Shown here: one piece after another, positions 16,082-23,420 of the stretch | Layout: each line of letters starts with the position of its first letter | How positions within the stretch are numbered: the stretch's first letter is position 1 | Assembly (NCBI GenBank): GCA_964194845.1 | Contig: CAXMNX010000069.1 | Span: forward strand, 1 to 25,687 | DNA: 25,687 nucleotides | Direction of reading: 5' to 3' | Origin: CAXMNX01 sp964194845 | GTDB lineage: Bacteria; Pseudomonadota; Alphaproteobacteria; Rhodobacterales; Rhodobacteraceae | Translations under genes and position numbers: made by a program | The notes under the pieces: generated by a model | The model's database searches: none | What the model was told of the DNA's origin: nothing | The model's input: the letters and a program-made list of their open reading frames with translations, nothing else

Positions 16082-16684
16082 ATGAAAACCGTGATTTTTG
16101 CGATCGTCTCTATTCTGGCGGCGTCGGTGGCATATGCGCAAAGCCAGTATCAGATCCAATCCGGCGATACTTTGCAGATCGAGGTGCTTGAAGACCCGTC
16201 GTTGAACAGATCCGTGCTGGTGCTGCCCAACGGTTCGATCACGTTTCCCTTCGTCGGAAGCGTTCAGGCTGGTGGACAAACACCGGGCCAGGTCCAAAGC
16301 GCGATCATATCCGGCATTGCATCGAATTTTGCGTCACAGCCAACGGTCTTTGTCGGCGTGCAGGCATTGCGCGCGCGTCAGGCGTCGTCCGGCGGATCGC
16401 GCGGCTCGATCGAAATTTACATGCTGGGTGAAATCAGCTCACCCGGCGAAAAGAAAATCCGTCGCGGCACAACCGTGCTTCAGGCGCTGGCTTCCACTGG
16501 TGGATTTACCAAGTTTGCGGCAACCAAACGTATTCTTTTACGCCGCACTAACTCGCGGACCGGTGAACAATCCGTATCCCGCATCAATTATAAAGCAATC
16601 GCGAACGGGGCTTCCGGCGGTAAAGACATAGTGCTTGCCGACGGAGATGTTATCATCGTCCCTGAACGCCGTCTCTTCGAGTAG
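16082..16684 (+). CDS. Short periplasmic polysaccharide export (OPX/Wza-family) protein
   Basis: An outer-membrane polysaccharide export family protein, 200 residues. The signal peptide probably is cut after AYA (residue 19), leaving QSQYQIQSGDTL. The Poly_export domain spans about 21-97 (DTLQIEVLEDPSLN, VLPNGSITFPFVGSVQAGG) and one SLBB domain about 110-195 (MLGEISSPGEKKIRRGTTVLQALASTGGFT). Unlike Wza it has no lipobox Cys, and it ends right after the SLBB domain without the amphipathic helix that lines the Wza outer-membrane pore. It is therefore too short to cross the outer membrane itself. The next gene, 5 bases downstream, encodes a beta-barrel and is the likely partner. Confidence 0.92.
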   Translation: MKTVIFAIVSILAASVAYAQSQYQIQSGDTLQIEVLEDPSLNRSVLVLPNGSITFPFVGSVQAGGQTPGQVQSAIISGIASNFASQPTVFVGVQALRARQASSGGSRGSIEIYMLGEISSPGEKKIRRGTTVLQALASTGGFTKFAATKRILLRRTNSRTGEQSVSRINYKAIANGASGGKDIVLADGDVIIVPERRLFE

Positions 16685-16689
16685 TAAAC

Positions 16690-18081
16690 ATGAACATATC
16701 GCGACCGGGACGTCTGACAATTGCGACCCTATCGCTTACGGCAATGATACTGGCACCCGCCCTGGCACAGGACGGGTCCGGTTTGCGTGGGGTTCTTTCG
16801 TTTTCGCAAGGGGTTGAATACAGCGACAACCCGACCCTTGCCGCGATCTCGCCAGGAAGCGAATTTCTGAGCGTTACCGGGCTTGGATTTAGTCTTTCAA
16901 GTGAAACACGCACAGAATCGTTTTCTCTAAGCATTGGAACATCGCTGGAAGGAAATTTTGATTCGTCATCGGTTGCGACGGATGGTTTTGAATTCACGGA
17001 TAACGAAGCCGCGGTTTCCTACTCGCGCGAAGGCGCCAATTCCAATTTGTCGTTCAGCGCCAGATACCGCGAAACAGATATATTAGACGATATATTTGGC
17101 TTTTTCGTCGACGGTGAATTTGATCCCGATGCCCTGATCATCGATGGCGGCACACGCGAGTCCTACGGTGTCTCCGGTCGCTTTGAGACTGGCGTCGAAG
17201 GTCCAATTGGGTTTGAATTGCGTGCACGGCACAATGTCACAAACTACACGGGCACCACAGATCTCGATCTTGAAGACAACGACAGGACAAGCGTTGACGC
17301 GACAGCGCGTTTCCGAGTGAACCCCACGCTGGCCGCGCGTGTGATAGCTGGCTATTATCGTTCAGATACCGAAGACCCATTAAGCACATTAATCACATCC
17401 TACCGAGATACTTATGTCGGCGTTGGTGTCGAAAGTGAAACAGCCGGTGGCCTGACATATTCGGGCGACATTACTTACGATCAGACAGAAACTTTTGAAT
17501 CGGGTGCGCTGGCCAGTGATGACAGCGGCGTGGGCATTACTGTCGGTGCATCTCAGGAACTCGTAAACGGGTCGATCGGTGTCGATCTTGGTAGTCATAT
17601 TGACGAGTCAGGGCGTCGTACCACCGCCAGCGTTAACCGGTCATTCGACTTGCAGAACGGTGCGTTGTTTCTGTCGCTGGGTGTTGCCGATCAGGAGGGT
17701 GAGGATACCGAGCTTACGACTCGCGTGTCCTATACTCGCGAGTATTCCGACAGCGTACTGCGGGCCGACGTTTCTCAAAGCCCATCGACAAGTAGTGGCG
17801 ATGCCTTCCTGAATACGTCCATCCGCCTCAACTACATGCAGGAAATCAACGCGTTCTCGTCATGGGACGCAGGGTTTTCTTATGGATCAGCCAATGAGTT
17901 TGGCGAACCGGACGGCGACACGCGCACGTCGGCTACCGTTGCCTACAACCGTGACTTGACCGAGGATTGGAATTTGCGCGCCGGGGTCGAGGTAATTCAT
18001 ATTGATGATGACGGCGGCGCTAACAGGTCTTCCAACACCGTGTTCGTAAACGTTGGCCGCGATTTCAGCTTCGGTTTCTAG
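16690..18081 (+). CDS. Outer-membrane beta-barrel protein of an exopolysaccharide export system
   Basis: A predicted outer-membrane beta-barrel, 463 residues. The signal peptide ends at ALA (residue 26). The mature chain is made of alternating Ser/Thr/Gly-rich strands with acidic loops (for example LDLEDNDRTS), low in Lys and rich in Asp/Glu, and ends in a terminal Phe (NVGRDFSFGF), the usual barrel-assembly signal. The length would suit a barrel of about 16-18 strands, but I have not counted strands rigorously. It resembles outer-membrane proteins annotated as PEP-CTERM-system associated. Being adjacent to the short OPX gene, it is the best candidate for the polysaccharide pore. The AT-rich ribosome binding region is poor, so it may be translated by coupling to the OPX gene. 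Confidence 0.82.
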   Translation: MNISRPGRLTIATLSLTAMILAPALAQDGSGLRGVLSFSQGVEYSDNPTLAAISPGSEFLSVTGLGFSLSSETRTESFSLSIGTSLEGNFDSSSVATDGFEFTDNEAAVSYSREGANSNLSFSARYRETDILDDIFGFFVDGEFDPDALIIDGGTRESYGVSGRFETGVEGPIGFELRARHNVTNYTGTTDLDLEDNDRTSVDATARFRVNPTLAARVIAGYYRSDTEDPLSTLITSYRDTYVGVGVESETAGGLTYSGDITYDQTETFESGALASDDSGVGITVGASQELVNGSIGVDLGSHIDESGRRTTASVNRSFDLQNGALFLSLGVADQEGEDTELTTRVSYTREYSDSVLRADVSQSPSTSSGDAFLNTSIRLNYMQEINAFSSWDAGFSYGSANEFGEPDGDTRTSATVAYNRDLTEDWNLRAGVEVIHIDDDGGANRSSNTVFVNVGRDFSFGF

Positions 18082-18120
18082 TCACGCCGACCAACGACGG
18101 CGACGCGCCAAAGGTCGGAC

Positions 18121-18774
18121 ATGACCCAATTTCGTGAAGCAATTCGTCGATGGGTGCCAAGGATCCATCCGGTTGCCCTGCTGATTGTGGGCACTTGCGT
18201 CGTCATCGAATTAACTTTGTATCTCGGCGACTTGCGCCTGCTCGATATACCCCGGTTCAGGTCGCTGGCATACGAATTTGGCGGGTTCTGGCCGGGGCTG
18301 TTGGATGACTGGGCGCCGAATTTTCCGCTTCAGCCGTTGTCGATGTTTGTCACCTACGGCTTTTTGCACAGCGGCTTTCTGCACCTTGTCGTAAACATGC
18401 TCACGCTTACGTCGCTTAGCGCCCCGGTCATCCATCGCGTCGGCGTCTGGAAGTTCGTGCTGATCTACGTCGTGGCACTTTTTGGCGGCGCGGCTGGATT
18501 TGCGCTTCTCAGCGACACCTTTCGCCCGATGGTCGGCGCGTCGGGGGCCTTGTTCGGACTGGCCGGTGCGATTCTCGCCTGGGAATACGTCGATCGGTTT
18601 AATCTAAGCGAGCGGCTCTGGCCGGTTGTGCGCGCCACCGTTCTGATCGTCGCGCTGAATGCGGTGCTTTACTACGCAATGAACCGCCTTCTGGCGTGGG
18701 AGGCACATCTGGGCGGCTTCGTCGCGGGCTGGATCGCCGCGATGTTGGCCGACCCGCGCAGCCGAAACGGCTGA
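18121..18774 (+). CDS. Rhomboid-family intramembrane serine protease
   Basis: A polytopic inner-membrane protease, 217 residues with about six membrane segments. The catalytic Ser141 is in VGASGALFGLAGA (GxSG motif), the catalytic His196 is in AHLGGFVAGW, and the conserved HSGFLHLVVN (83-92) carries the His and Asn residues typical of active rhomboids. It lies 39 bases after the barrel gene in the same direction and may be co-transcribed. Its substrate is unknown; an envelope or polysaccharide-locus protein is a reasonable guess from position only. It is a standard rhomboid; I do not see rhombosortase features. The N-terminal stretch about 40-70 looks like a loop between the first two segments. 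Confidence 0.92.
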   Translation: MTQFREAIRRWVPRIHPVALLIVGTCVVIELTLYLGDLRLLDIPRFRSLAYEFGGFWPGLLDDWAPNFPLQPLSMFVTYGFLHSGFLHLVVNMLTLTSLSAPVIHRVGVWKFVLIYVVALFGGAAGFALLSDTFRPMVGASGALFGLAGAILAWEYVDRFNLSERLWPVVRATVLIVALNAVLYYAMNRLLAWEAHLGGFVAGWIAAMLADPRSRNG

Positions 18775-18775
18775 C

Positions 18776-18952
18776 CTAAAGCGGTTTGCGTTGTCGATGG
18801 GTCTCAGTGCAACAAAATTTGCGTTCGAAATCAGCAGTATGCTGATCGAGATGCATCGCATTTTATTCAAATACAACGCAATCCGCTCTAAAGCGGTTTG
18901 CGTTGTCGATGGAGCGCGCGCCCCTGTATCAAAGTGAACGCAAACCGCTATA
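18776..18952. repeat. Tandem palindromic repeat elements (two units)
   Basis: A 25-base sequence beginning CTAAAGCGGTTTGCG occurs identically at 18776-18800 and 18888-18912. Each copy is the left arm of an imperfect palindrome. Unit 1 pairs 18777-18794 with 18873-18890 (16 of 18 positions). Unit 2 pairs 18889-18904 with 18937-18952 (15 of 16). The units abut at CTA (18888-18890). Unit 1 contains an inner hairpin, ATCAGCA-GTA-TGCTGAT (18830-18846). The structure resembles REP/BIME-like or miniature inverted-repeat elements. RNA from it would form strong hairpins at the 3-prime end of the rhomboid transcript and could act as a processing or termination barrier. Together with the following stretch to 19100 this is a gap of 326 bp with no gene. 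Confidence 0.75.
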
Positions 18953-19100
18953 ACGGGCACACCGGCGGGCCGATTGCAACAATTCTTAACCAATTGATGA
19001 CGTAGTCTTGTGCGTGGCTTGCTTCCAAATTTATCGGTGCGATGCTAGCTGCAATGAAAATCAATAATCTTTTCAATGGCAAACTGAGCGGTTGTTGCCG

Positions 19101-19571
19101 ATGAGCGTCGCGAAGATCAAACAAAAGGCGTTACAGCTATCTGATCACGACAAACGTGACGTGCGGACGCAATTCGGCGCGCTTTGCTGGCGCGAACACA
19201 AAGATCAGGTGCAGGTTCTTCTTGTCACGTCCAGACGATCCCAGCGCTGGATCGTTCCAAAAGGCTGGCCGGTTCATGACGCAACGCCTGCCGAAGCGGC
19301 GCTGACCGAAGCCTGGGAAGAGGCTGGCGTAGTCGGTAAAGTCAAAACCGCGTGTTTGGGAATATTCAGTTATAGCAAAGAATTATCAGACACATCTAAT
19401 CTGCCCTGCGTGGTGGCGGTCTTTCCGGTCAAAGTCAAAACACTCGAAAAGAACTGGCCCGAAAAAGACAGCCGCAGGCGCAAGTGGTATTCTTTGAAAA
19501 AGGCCGCGAACCTGGTCGAGGAACCCGAGCTTTCGGCGATCCTCAAAAAATTTGATCCCTCGGTTCTATAA
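19101..19571 (+). CDS. NUDIX hydrolase (alphaproteobacterial DIPP-like type)
   Basis: A small cytosolic NUDIX-fold protein, 156 residues, probably hydrolysing a nucleoside diphosphate-linked or polyphosphorylated substrate that is not known. The NUDIX region is GWPVHDATPAEAALTEAWEE (55-74) plus AGV. The metal-binding Glu70, Glu73 and Glu74 and Gly76 are kept. The consensus first Glu is Ala61 and the consensus Arg is Thr69, so the box is degenerate; related alphaproteobacterial proteins show a similar form (PKGWP plus EAWEEAG). I chose ATG at 19101; a TTG at 19092 would add three residues. Neither has a strong ribosome binding site. It stands alone between the palindromic repeats and the DUF1178 gene. 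Confidence 0.87.
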   Translation: MSVAKIKQKALQLSDHDKRDVRTQFGALCWREHKDQVQVLLVTSRRSQRWIVPKGWPVHDATPAEAALTEAWEEAGVVGKVKTACLGIFSYSKELSDTSNLPCVVAVFPVKVKTLEKNWPEKDSRRRKWYSLKKAANLVEEPELSAILKKFDPSVL

Positions 19572-19730
19572 AGGATTTTTGGGATGCCGCGGACCGCACG
19601 AGAATGGCCATGACGTCGTATGAGCCGCGACAAACTGATTTCTCAGCGGTCTACCCAATAGTAGGGAATTGAATTTTTAGAATTTCTTGACTAGCTCTGC
19701 TGCAAGCTGAGGGAAGATGGTGACACGCGC

Positions 19731-20177
19731 ATGATCCGATACGCATTGAAATGCGAGAACGATCACCAGTTTGAAAGCTGGTTCAGATCAGCTGAGTCTT
19801 TTGAACAACTGGCGGGAATGGGGCTTGTTGAATGCCCGCAATGTGCGTCGATTACAATTGGAAAATCGCTGATGGCGCCGCGTGTTCCGGCAAAATCTAA
19901 CCGATCTATTACCGGCGCGCCCGCCCCAGTGCAGCCCATGGCGTCGGGTCCTGACCCCAAGCTTGAAACCGCGTTGAAAGAGCTTCGCGCGCATGTCGAG
20001 GCCAACTCAGAATATGTCGGCCCGCGCTTTGCGGCCGAGGCCACGTCGATGCACCTTGGCGACACGCCGCAGCGCTCGATCTACGGCGAAGTTAATCCCC
20101 AGGACGCCAAACGCCTGGCCGAAGACGGCGTGCCCGCTTTACCGCTGCCGTTCGTGCCGAAGCAAAAGACCAATTAG
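19731..20177 (+). CDS. DUF1178 family protein
   Basis: A 148-residue protein of the DUF1178 family, common in alpha- and betaproteobacteria and of unknown function. The N-terminus carries a probable zinc-binding set, Cys8, His12, Cys35 and Cys38 (KCENDHQFESWF and ECPQC), followed by a Pro/Ala-rich linker and a conserved C-terminal part with VGPRFAAEATSMHLGD and IYGEVNPQDAKRLAEDGVP. It is probably cytosolic. A GAAGATGG stretch precedes the ATG but is not a strong ribosome binding site. The TAG stop lies within the left arm of the inverted-repeat element that follows. Confidence 0.92.
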   Translation: MIRYALKCENDHQFESWFRSAESFEQLAGMGLVECPQCASITIGKSLMAPRVPAKSNRSITGAPAPVQPMASGPDPKLETALKELRAHVEANSEYVGPRFAAEATSMHLGDTPQRSIYGEVNPQDAKRLAEDGVPALPLPFVPKQKTN

Positions 20178-20318
20178 TGTGGATCAGGTTTAACTGGAAA
20201 ATGGCTTATCGGAAATTGCGTTCGCGCGCAGCACGAGGCAGCGATTTTCGATTCTTTTCAACCTGATCTGCTTTAACAACGGTTTTTTCTCGGAAATCGC
20301 GGATAAGCTATCCACACT
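20176..20318. repeat. Nested inverted-repeat element upstream of lysC
   Basis: This 143-bp stretch is bounded by a perfect 9-base inverted repeat, AGTGTGGAT (20176-20184) and ATCCACACT (20310-20318). Inside it, GCTTATC (20204-20210) pairs with GATAAGC (20302-20308). A competing pair is GATCAGGTT (20182-20190) with AACCTGATC (20260-20268), which shares bases with the outer arm, so the two folds exclude each other. It starts inside the DUF1178 stop codon and ends 56 bases before lysC. It could be a miniature mobile repeat or an RNA leader of lysC; the sequence does not decide. It matches no lysine riboswitch pattern that I recognise. Confidence 0.55.
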
Positions 20319-20374
20319 TGCAGGCTTTGCGGCCAGCTATTAGGGCTGGCACGACACGCAGCTTCGGGACATCC

Positions 20375-21613
20375 ATGCCCATTCTGGTAATGAAATTCGG
20401 CGGCACGTCGGTTGCCACGCTCGACCGCATCCGTCGCGCTGCGAAACGCGTCGGGCGCGAGGTTGCGAATGGCTACGATGTGATTGTCATCGTGTCGGCA
20501 ATGGCCGGCAAGACGAACGAACTTGTCGGCTGGGTCGAAGAGACGTCGAAATTTTTCGACGCCCGCGAATATGACGCCGTGGTGTCCTCGGGCGAACAGG
20601 TGACCGCCGGATTGATGGCGTTGACGCTTCAGGAAATGGACGTGCCTGCACGGTCCTGGGCCGGATGGCAGGTACCGCTTTTGACCAATTCGGCGCACGC
20701 AGCAGCACGGATCGAGGATATTCCCACCGCCAATATCAGCGCGAAATTTGCCGAAGGGATGCGCGTCGCGGTCGTGGCGGGTTTTCAGGGCGTTAGCCCC
20801 GAAGGCCGTATGACAACACTGGGGCGCGGTGGGTCGGACACCACGGCGGTTGCATTTGCGGCCGCGTTCGATGCCGAGCGGTGCGATATTTTTACTGACG
20901 TTGATGGCGTTTACACGACCGACCCAAGAATAACGTCAAAGGCGCGAAAGCTCGAAAAAATCGCGTTTGAAGAAATGCTGGAACTCGCCTCCTTAGGCGC
21001 AAAAGTGTTGCAGACCCGGTCGGTTGAAATGGCGATGCGGTACAATGTGCGGCTGCGGGTTCTGTCGAGTTTCGAAGACAACAATGAAAACGCCGGCACG
21101 CTGGTATGTGCCGAGGAGGACATCATGGAAAGCAATGCGGTTAACGGCGTCGCGTTCAGCCGCGACGAGGCGAAGATGACGCTTTTGTCGGTGGCCGACC
21201 GGCCCGGGATTGCGGCAGCGATATTTGGCCCGCTCGCGGACGCGGGTGTTAACGTCGACATGATCGTTCAGAATATTTCCGAAGACGGGCGCACGGACAT
21301 GACTTTCTCGTTGCCGGTCGATCAAGTTGCACGGGCTGAAAAAGCGATGGCCGCAGCGAAAACGTCGGGAGAAGTGAATTTCGCCGAGCTTGTGACGGAC
21401 AGCGATGTCGCCAAGGTTTCCGTCGTCGGGATCGGGATGCGCAGTCATGCCGGTGTCGCGGCACAGATGTTCAACGCGCTTCGCGATGAGGGGATCAACA
21501 TCAAGGTTATCTCGACGTCGGAGATCAAAATATCGGTGCTGATCGACCGGAAATATTTGGAGCTTGCAGTTCAGGCGCTGCACGACACGTTCGGGTTGGA
21601 AAGCGCTGCTTGA
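20375..21613 (+). CDS. lysC: Aspartate kinase
   Basis: Phosphorylates L-aspartate, the first committed step towards lysine, threonine, methionine and diaminopimelate; 412 residues. KFGGTS is at 7-12, SSGEQV at 71-76 and GRGGSDTTA at 150-158, with FTDVDGVYTTDPR closing the kinase domain. Two ACT domains follow (about 265-335 and 345-410), the usual site of feedback inhibition by lysine and threonine. I chose ATG at 20375 because the protein then begins with the conserved first strand (MPILVMKFGG); an upstream in-frame start at 20318 would add 19 residues lying partly in the repeat element. A second start inside the gene is listed separately. A hairpin terminator follows at 21665. Confidence 0.96.
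   Translation: MPILVMKFGGTSVATLDRIRRAAKRVGREVANGYDVIVIVSAMAGKTNELVGWVEETSKFFDAREYDAVVSSGEQVTAGLMALTLQEMDVPARSWAGWQVPLLTNSAHAAARIEDIPTANISAKFAEGMRVAVVAGFQGVSPEGRMTTLGRGGSDTTAVAFAAAFDAERCDIFTDVDGVYTTDPRITSKARKLEKIAFEEMLELASLGAKVLQTRSVEMAMRYNVRLRVLSSFEDNNENAGTLVCAEEDIMESNAVNGVAFSRDEAKMTLLSVADRPGIAAAIFGPLADAGVNVDMIVQNISEDGRTDMTFSLPVDQVARAEKAMAAAKTSGEVNFAELVTDSDVAKVSVVGIGMRSHAGVAAQMFNALRDEGINIKVISTSEIKISVLIDRKYLELAVQALHDTFGLESAA
21113..21613 (+). other. lysC: Possible internal translation start for the LysC beta subunit
   Basis: Within lysC, GAGGAGG (21113-21119) lies 5 bases before an in-frame ATG at 21125, codon 251. This is a much stronger ribosome binding site than that of the full gene. Initiation here would yield a 162-residue protein made almost only of the two ACT domains. 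In Bacillus subtilis and Corynebacterium glutamicum the lysC gene makes exactly such a beta subunit from an internal start near codon 250, giving an alpha2-beta2 enzyme. Use of the site here is inferred from position and the ribosome binding site; GAGGAGG is also simply the codons for Glu-Glu. Confidence 0.55.
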
Positions 21614-21664
21614 GGGGCGCTGACATTCCAGTTGAGTATTTATGAATAGAAGAAGCCTGGGGCG

Positions 21665-21690
21665 ATGTTTCGCGCGCGAAACATTTTTGT
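21665..21690 (+). terminator. Rho-independent terminator of lysC
   Basis: A perfect 20-base palindrome, ATGTTTCGCG followed by CGCGAAACAT (21665-21684), is followed directly by a T run (TTTTTGTTG). It begins 52 bases after the lysC stop and has the classic stem-plus-U-tract form. On the opposite strand the stem is not followed by a T run, so it should act mainly on lysC and not on the convergent betA. Confidence 0.8.
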
Positions 21691-21764
21691 TGTATGGCAC
21701 TGATTTTGCCAACCGTGACGGGCTAGCTAGCTGAACTTAAAGAATAAGCTCGGTGGTCCGTCGT

Positions 21765-23420
21765 TTACCTTTGAGCAGTTTGCCAATCCGGGTGAACCCA
21801 CGCCGCCGCTTCGTCGCGCGGCAATTGGCGGCCAAGGATGTAGTCAGCCGCCTTTTCGCCGACCATGATCGACGGCGCGTTCAGGTTGCCGTTTGTGATC
21901 TCGGGAAATATCGAGCTGTCGGCCACGCGCAGGCCGTCGACGCCGATAACACGGCATTCGGGATCGACAACGGCCTTTGGATCGCTTGCCGCGCCCATCC
22001 GACAGGTGCCGCAGGGGTGAAAGGCGCTTTCGGCGTGTTCGCGGACAAAGGCGTCGATGGCGTCGTCGGATGTTGCATCTGCGCCGGGCTGGATCTCGTG
22101 GCGGACAAATGGCTTGAAGGCATCCTGCGCGAATATCTCGCGCGTCAGCCGGATCGCGGTGCGAAATTCGGCCCAGTCCTGTGCGCCGGACATATAGTTG
22201 AACCGGATCTCAGGGGCGTCGTCGGGATCGGATGAACGAAGCGTGACGGCACCGCGCGACCCACTGCGCATCGGTCCGACATGAGCCTGAAAGCCATGGC
22301 CTTCCGCCGCCGTCTGGCCATCGTAGCGCACGGCAAGCGGCAGGAAATGAAACTGGACGTCGGGATATTCGACACCTGCGCGCGACCGGATAAAGCCGCA
22401 GCTTTCGAAATTGTTTGAGGCACCCAGCCCGGTCTTGGTGAAGAGCCACTGCGCCCCAAGAATGCCCTTCCAGGCCCAATTCCAATATTTGTAGAGCGTG
22501 ATCGGCTGGCTGGAGGCCATCTGAAAATAAACCTCGAGATGGTCCTGCAAATTTGCACCGACGCCCGGTCGATCGGCGCCAACGCCAATTCCATGCTCGG
22601 AAAGCTGATCGCCGGGGCCGATGCCGGAAAGCATCAGAAGCTTGGGCGAGTTGATGGAAGATGCGGCGAGAATAACCTCGCGATGCGCTTTGATCGTCTC
22701 GACCGTTCCGCCGCGCTTGACCTCGACGCCAGTCGCGCGACCATCTTCGATTTCCACTCGCTGAACCAGCCCGCGCACCAGATCGCAATTCGCACGGCGC
22801 AGTGCGGGTCGTAGGTAAGCGTTGGCAGCCGACCAGCGGCGGCCCTTCCAGACCGTTTGGTCAAAGGGGCCAAAGCCCTCCTGCTTCTCACCATTGTAAT
22901 CGCCGGTCGTATGATAGCCCGCCTGGCACCCAGCCTCGACAAAGGCATGATAAAGTGGGTTTTTTCTGAGGCCACGGGTGATGTGCAACGGCCCGTCGGT
23001 ACCGCGCCACGACGGGTCACCGCCGTGGCCGCCATCGTGCCAATGCTCCATCCGTTTGTAGTAGGGAAGCACATCGGCAAAGGACCACCCGGTGGCACCA
23101 AGCTGTGCCCAATTGTCGAAATCGCGCGCGTGGCCACGGACATAGACCATGCCATTGATAGAAGACGACCCGCCGATCACCTTGCCGCGGGGAACAGCAA
23201 GGCGGCGGTTGCCCAGATGCGGCTCGGGTTCGCTTTGATAGCCCCAGTCATAGCGCGCCATGTTCATCGGGTAACTGAGTGCGGCCGGCATCTGGATGAA
23301 GGGGCCGATATCGGTGCCACCGTGTTCGACGACCAGAACCGAATGCCCCGCCTCGGAAAGTCGGTAGGCAAGCGCACAGCCCGCCGAGCCCGCGCCTACG
23401 ATGACGTAATCAGCTTCCAT
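21765..23420 (-). CDS. betA: Choline dehydrogenase (GMC oxidoreductase)
   Basis: Membrane-associated FAD enzyme oxidising choline to betaine aldehyde, the first step of glycine betaine synthesis; 551 residues, the usual BetA length. The FAD-binding GAGSAG is at 9-14, PRGKVIGGSSSINGMVYVRG is the first GMC signature, and ASSINSPKLLMLSGIGP is the second. The catalytic His468 is in FHPCGTCRMG and the catalytic Asn is in NGNLNAPSI (510-518). The ATG overlaps the GST stop codon by one base (TGATG), so it is the third gene of betI-gst-betA. No betaine aldehyde dehydrogenase (betB) is in the window; it may be elsewhere, or BetA may perform both steps. Other GMC alcohol dehydrogenases are the alternative, but the betI and choX context supports choline. 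Confidence 0.93.
   Translation of the reverse strand: MEADYVIVGAGSAGCALAYRLSEAGHSVLVVEHGGTDIGPFIQMPAALSYPMNMARYDWGYQSEPEPHLGNRRLAVPRGKVIGGSSSINGMVYVRGHARDFDNWAQLGATGWSFADVLPYYKRMEHWHDGGHGGDPSWRGTDGPLHITRGLRKNPLYHAFVEAGCQAGYHTTGDYNGEKQEGFGPFDQTVWKGRRWSAANAYLRPALRRANCDLVRGLVQRVEIEDGRATGVEVKRGGTVETIKAHREVILAASSINSPKLLMLSGIGPGDQLSEHGIGVGADRPGVGANLQDHLEVYFQMASSQPITLYKYWNWAWKGILGAQWLFTKTGLGASNNFESCGFIRSRAGVEYPDVQFHFLPLAVRYDGQTAAEGHGFQAHVGPMRSGSRGAVTLRSSDPDDAPEIRFNYMSGAQDWAEFRTAIRLTREIFAQDAFKPFVRHEIQPGADATSDDAIDAFVREHAESAFHPCGTCRMGAASDPKAVVDPECRVIGVDGLRVADSSIFPEITNGNLNAPSIMVGEKAADYILGRQLPRDEAAAWVHPDWQTAQR

Noticed and set aside
13516..18081. PEP-CTERM or related C-terminal sorting signal on the secreted proteins
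   Set aside because: The TPR, OPX and barrel proteins all end without a motif plus membrane helix plus basic tail.
18121..18774. Rhombosortase (GlyGly-CTERM processing enzyme) instead of a general rhomboid
   Set aside because: The protein has the ordinary HxxxxHxxxN and GASG motifs and usual rhomboid length, and no GlyGly-CTERM target protein is in the window.
20178..20374. Lysine riboswitch (L box) upstream of lysC
   Set aside because: The hairpins present do not show the conserved L-box core that I know, and the class is not typical of alphaproteobacteria.
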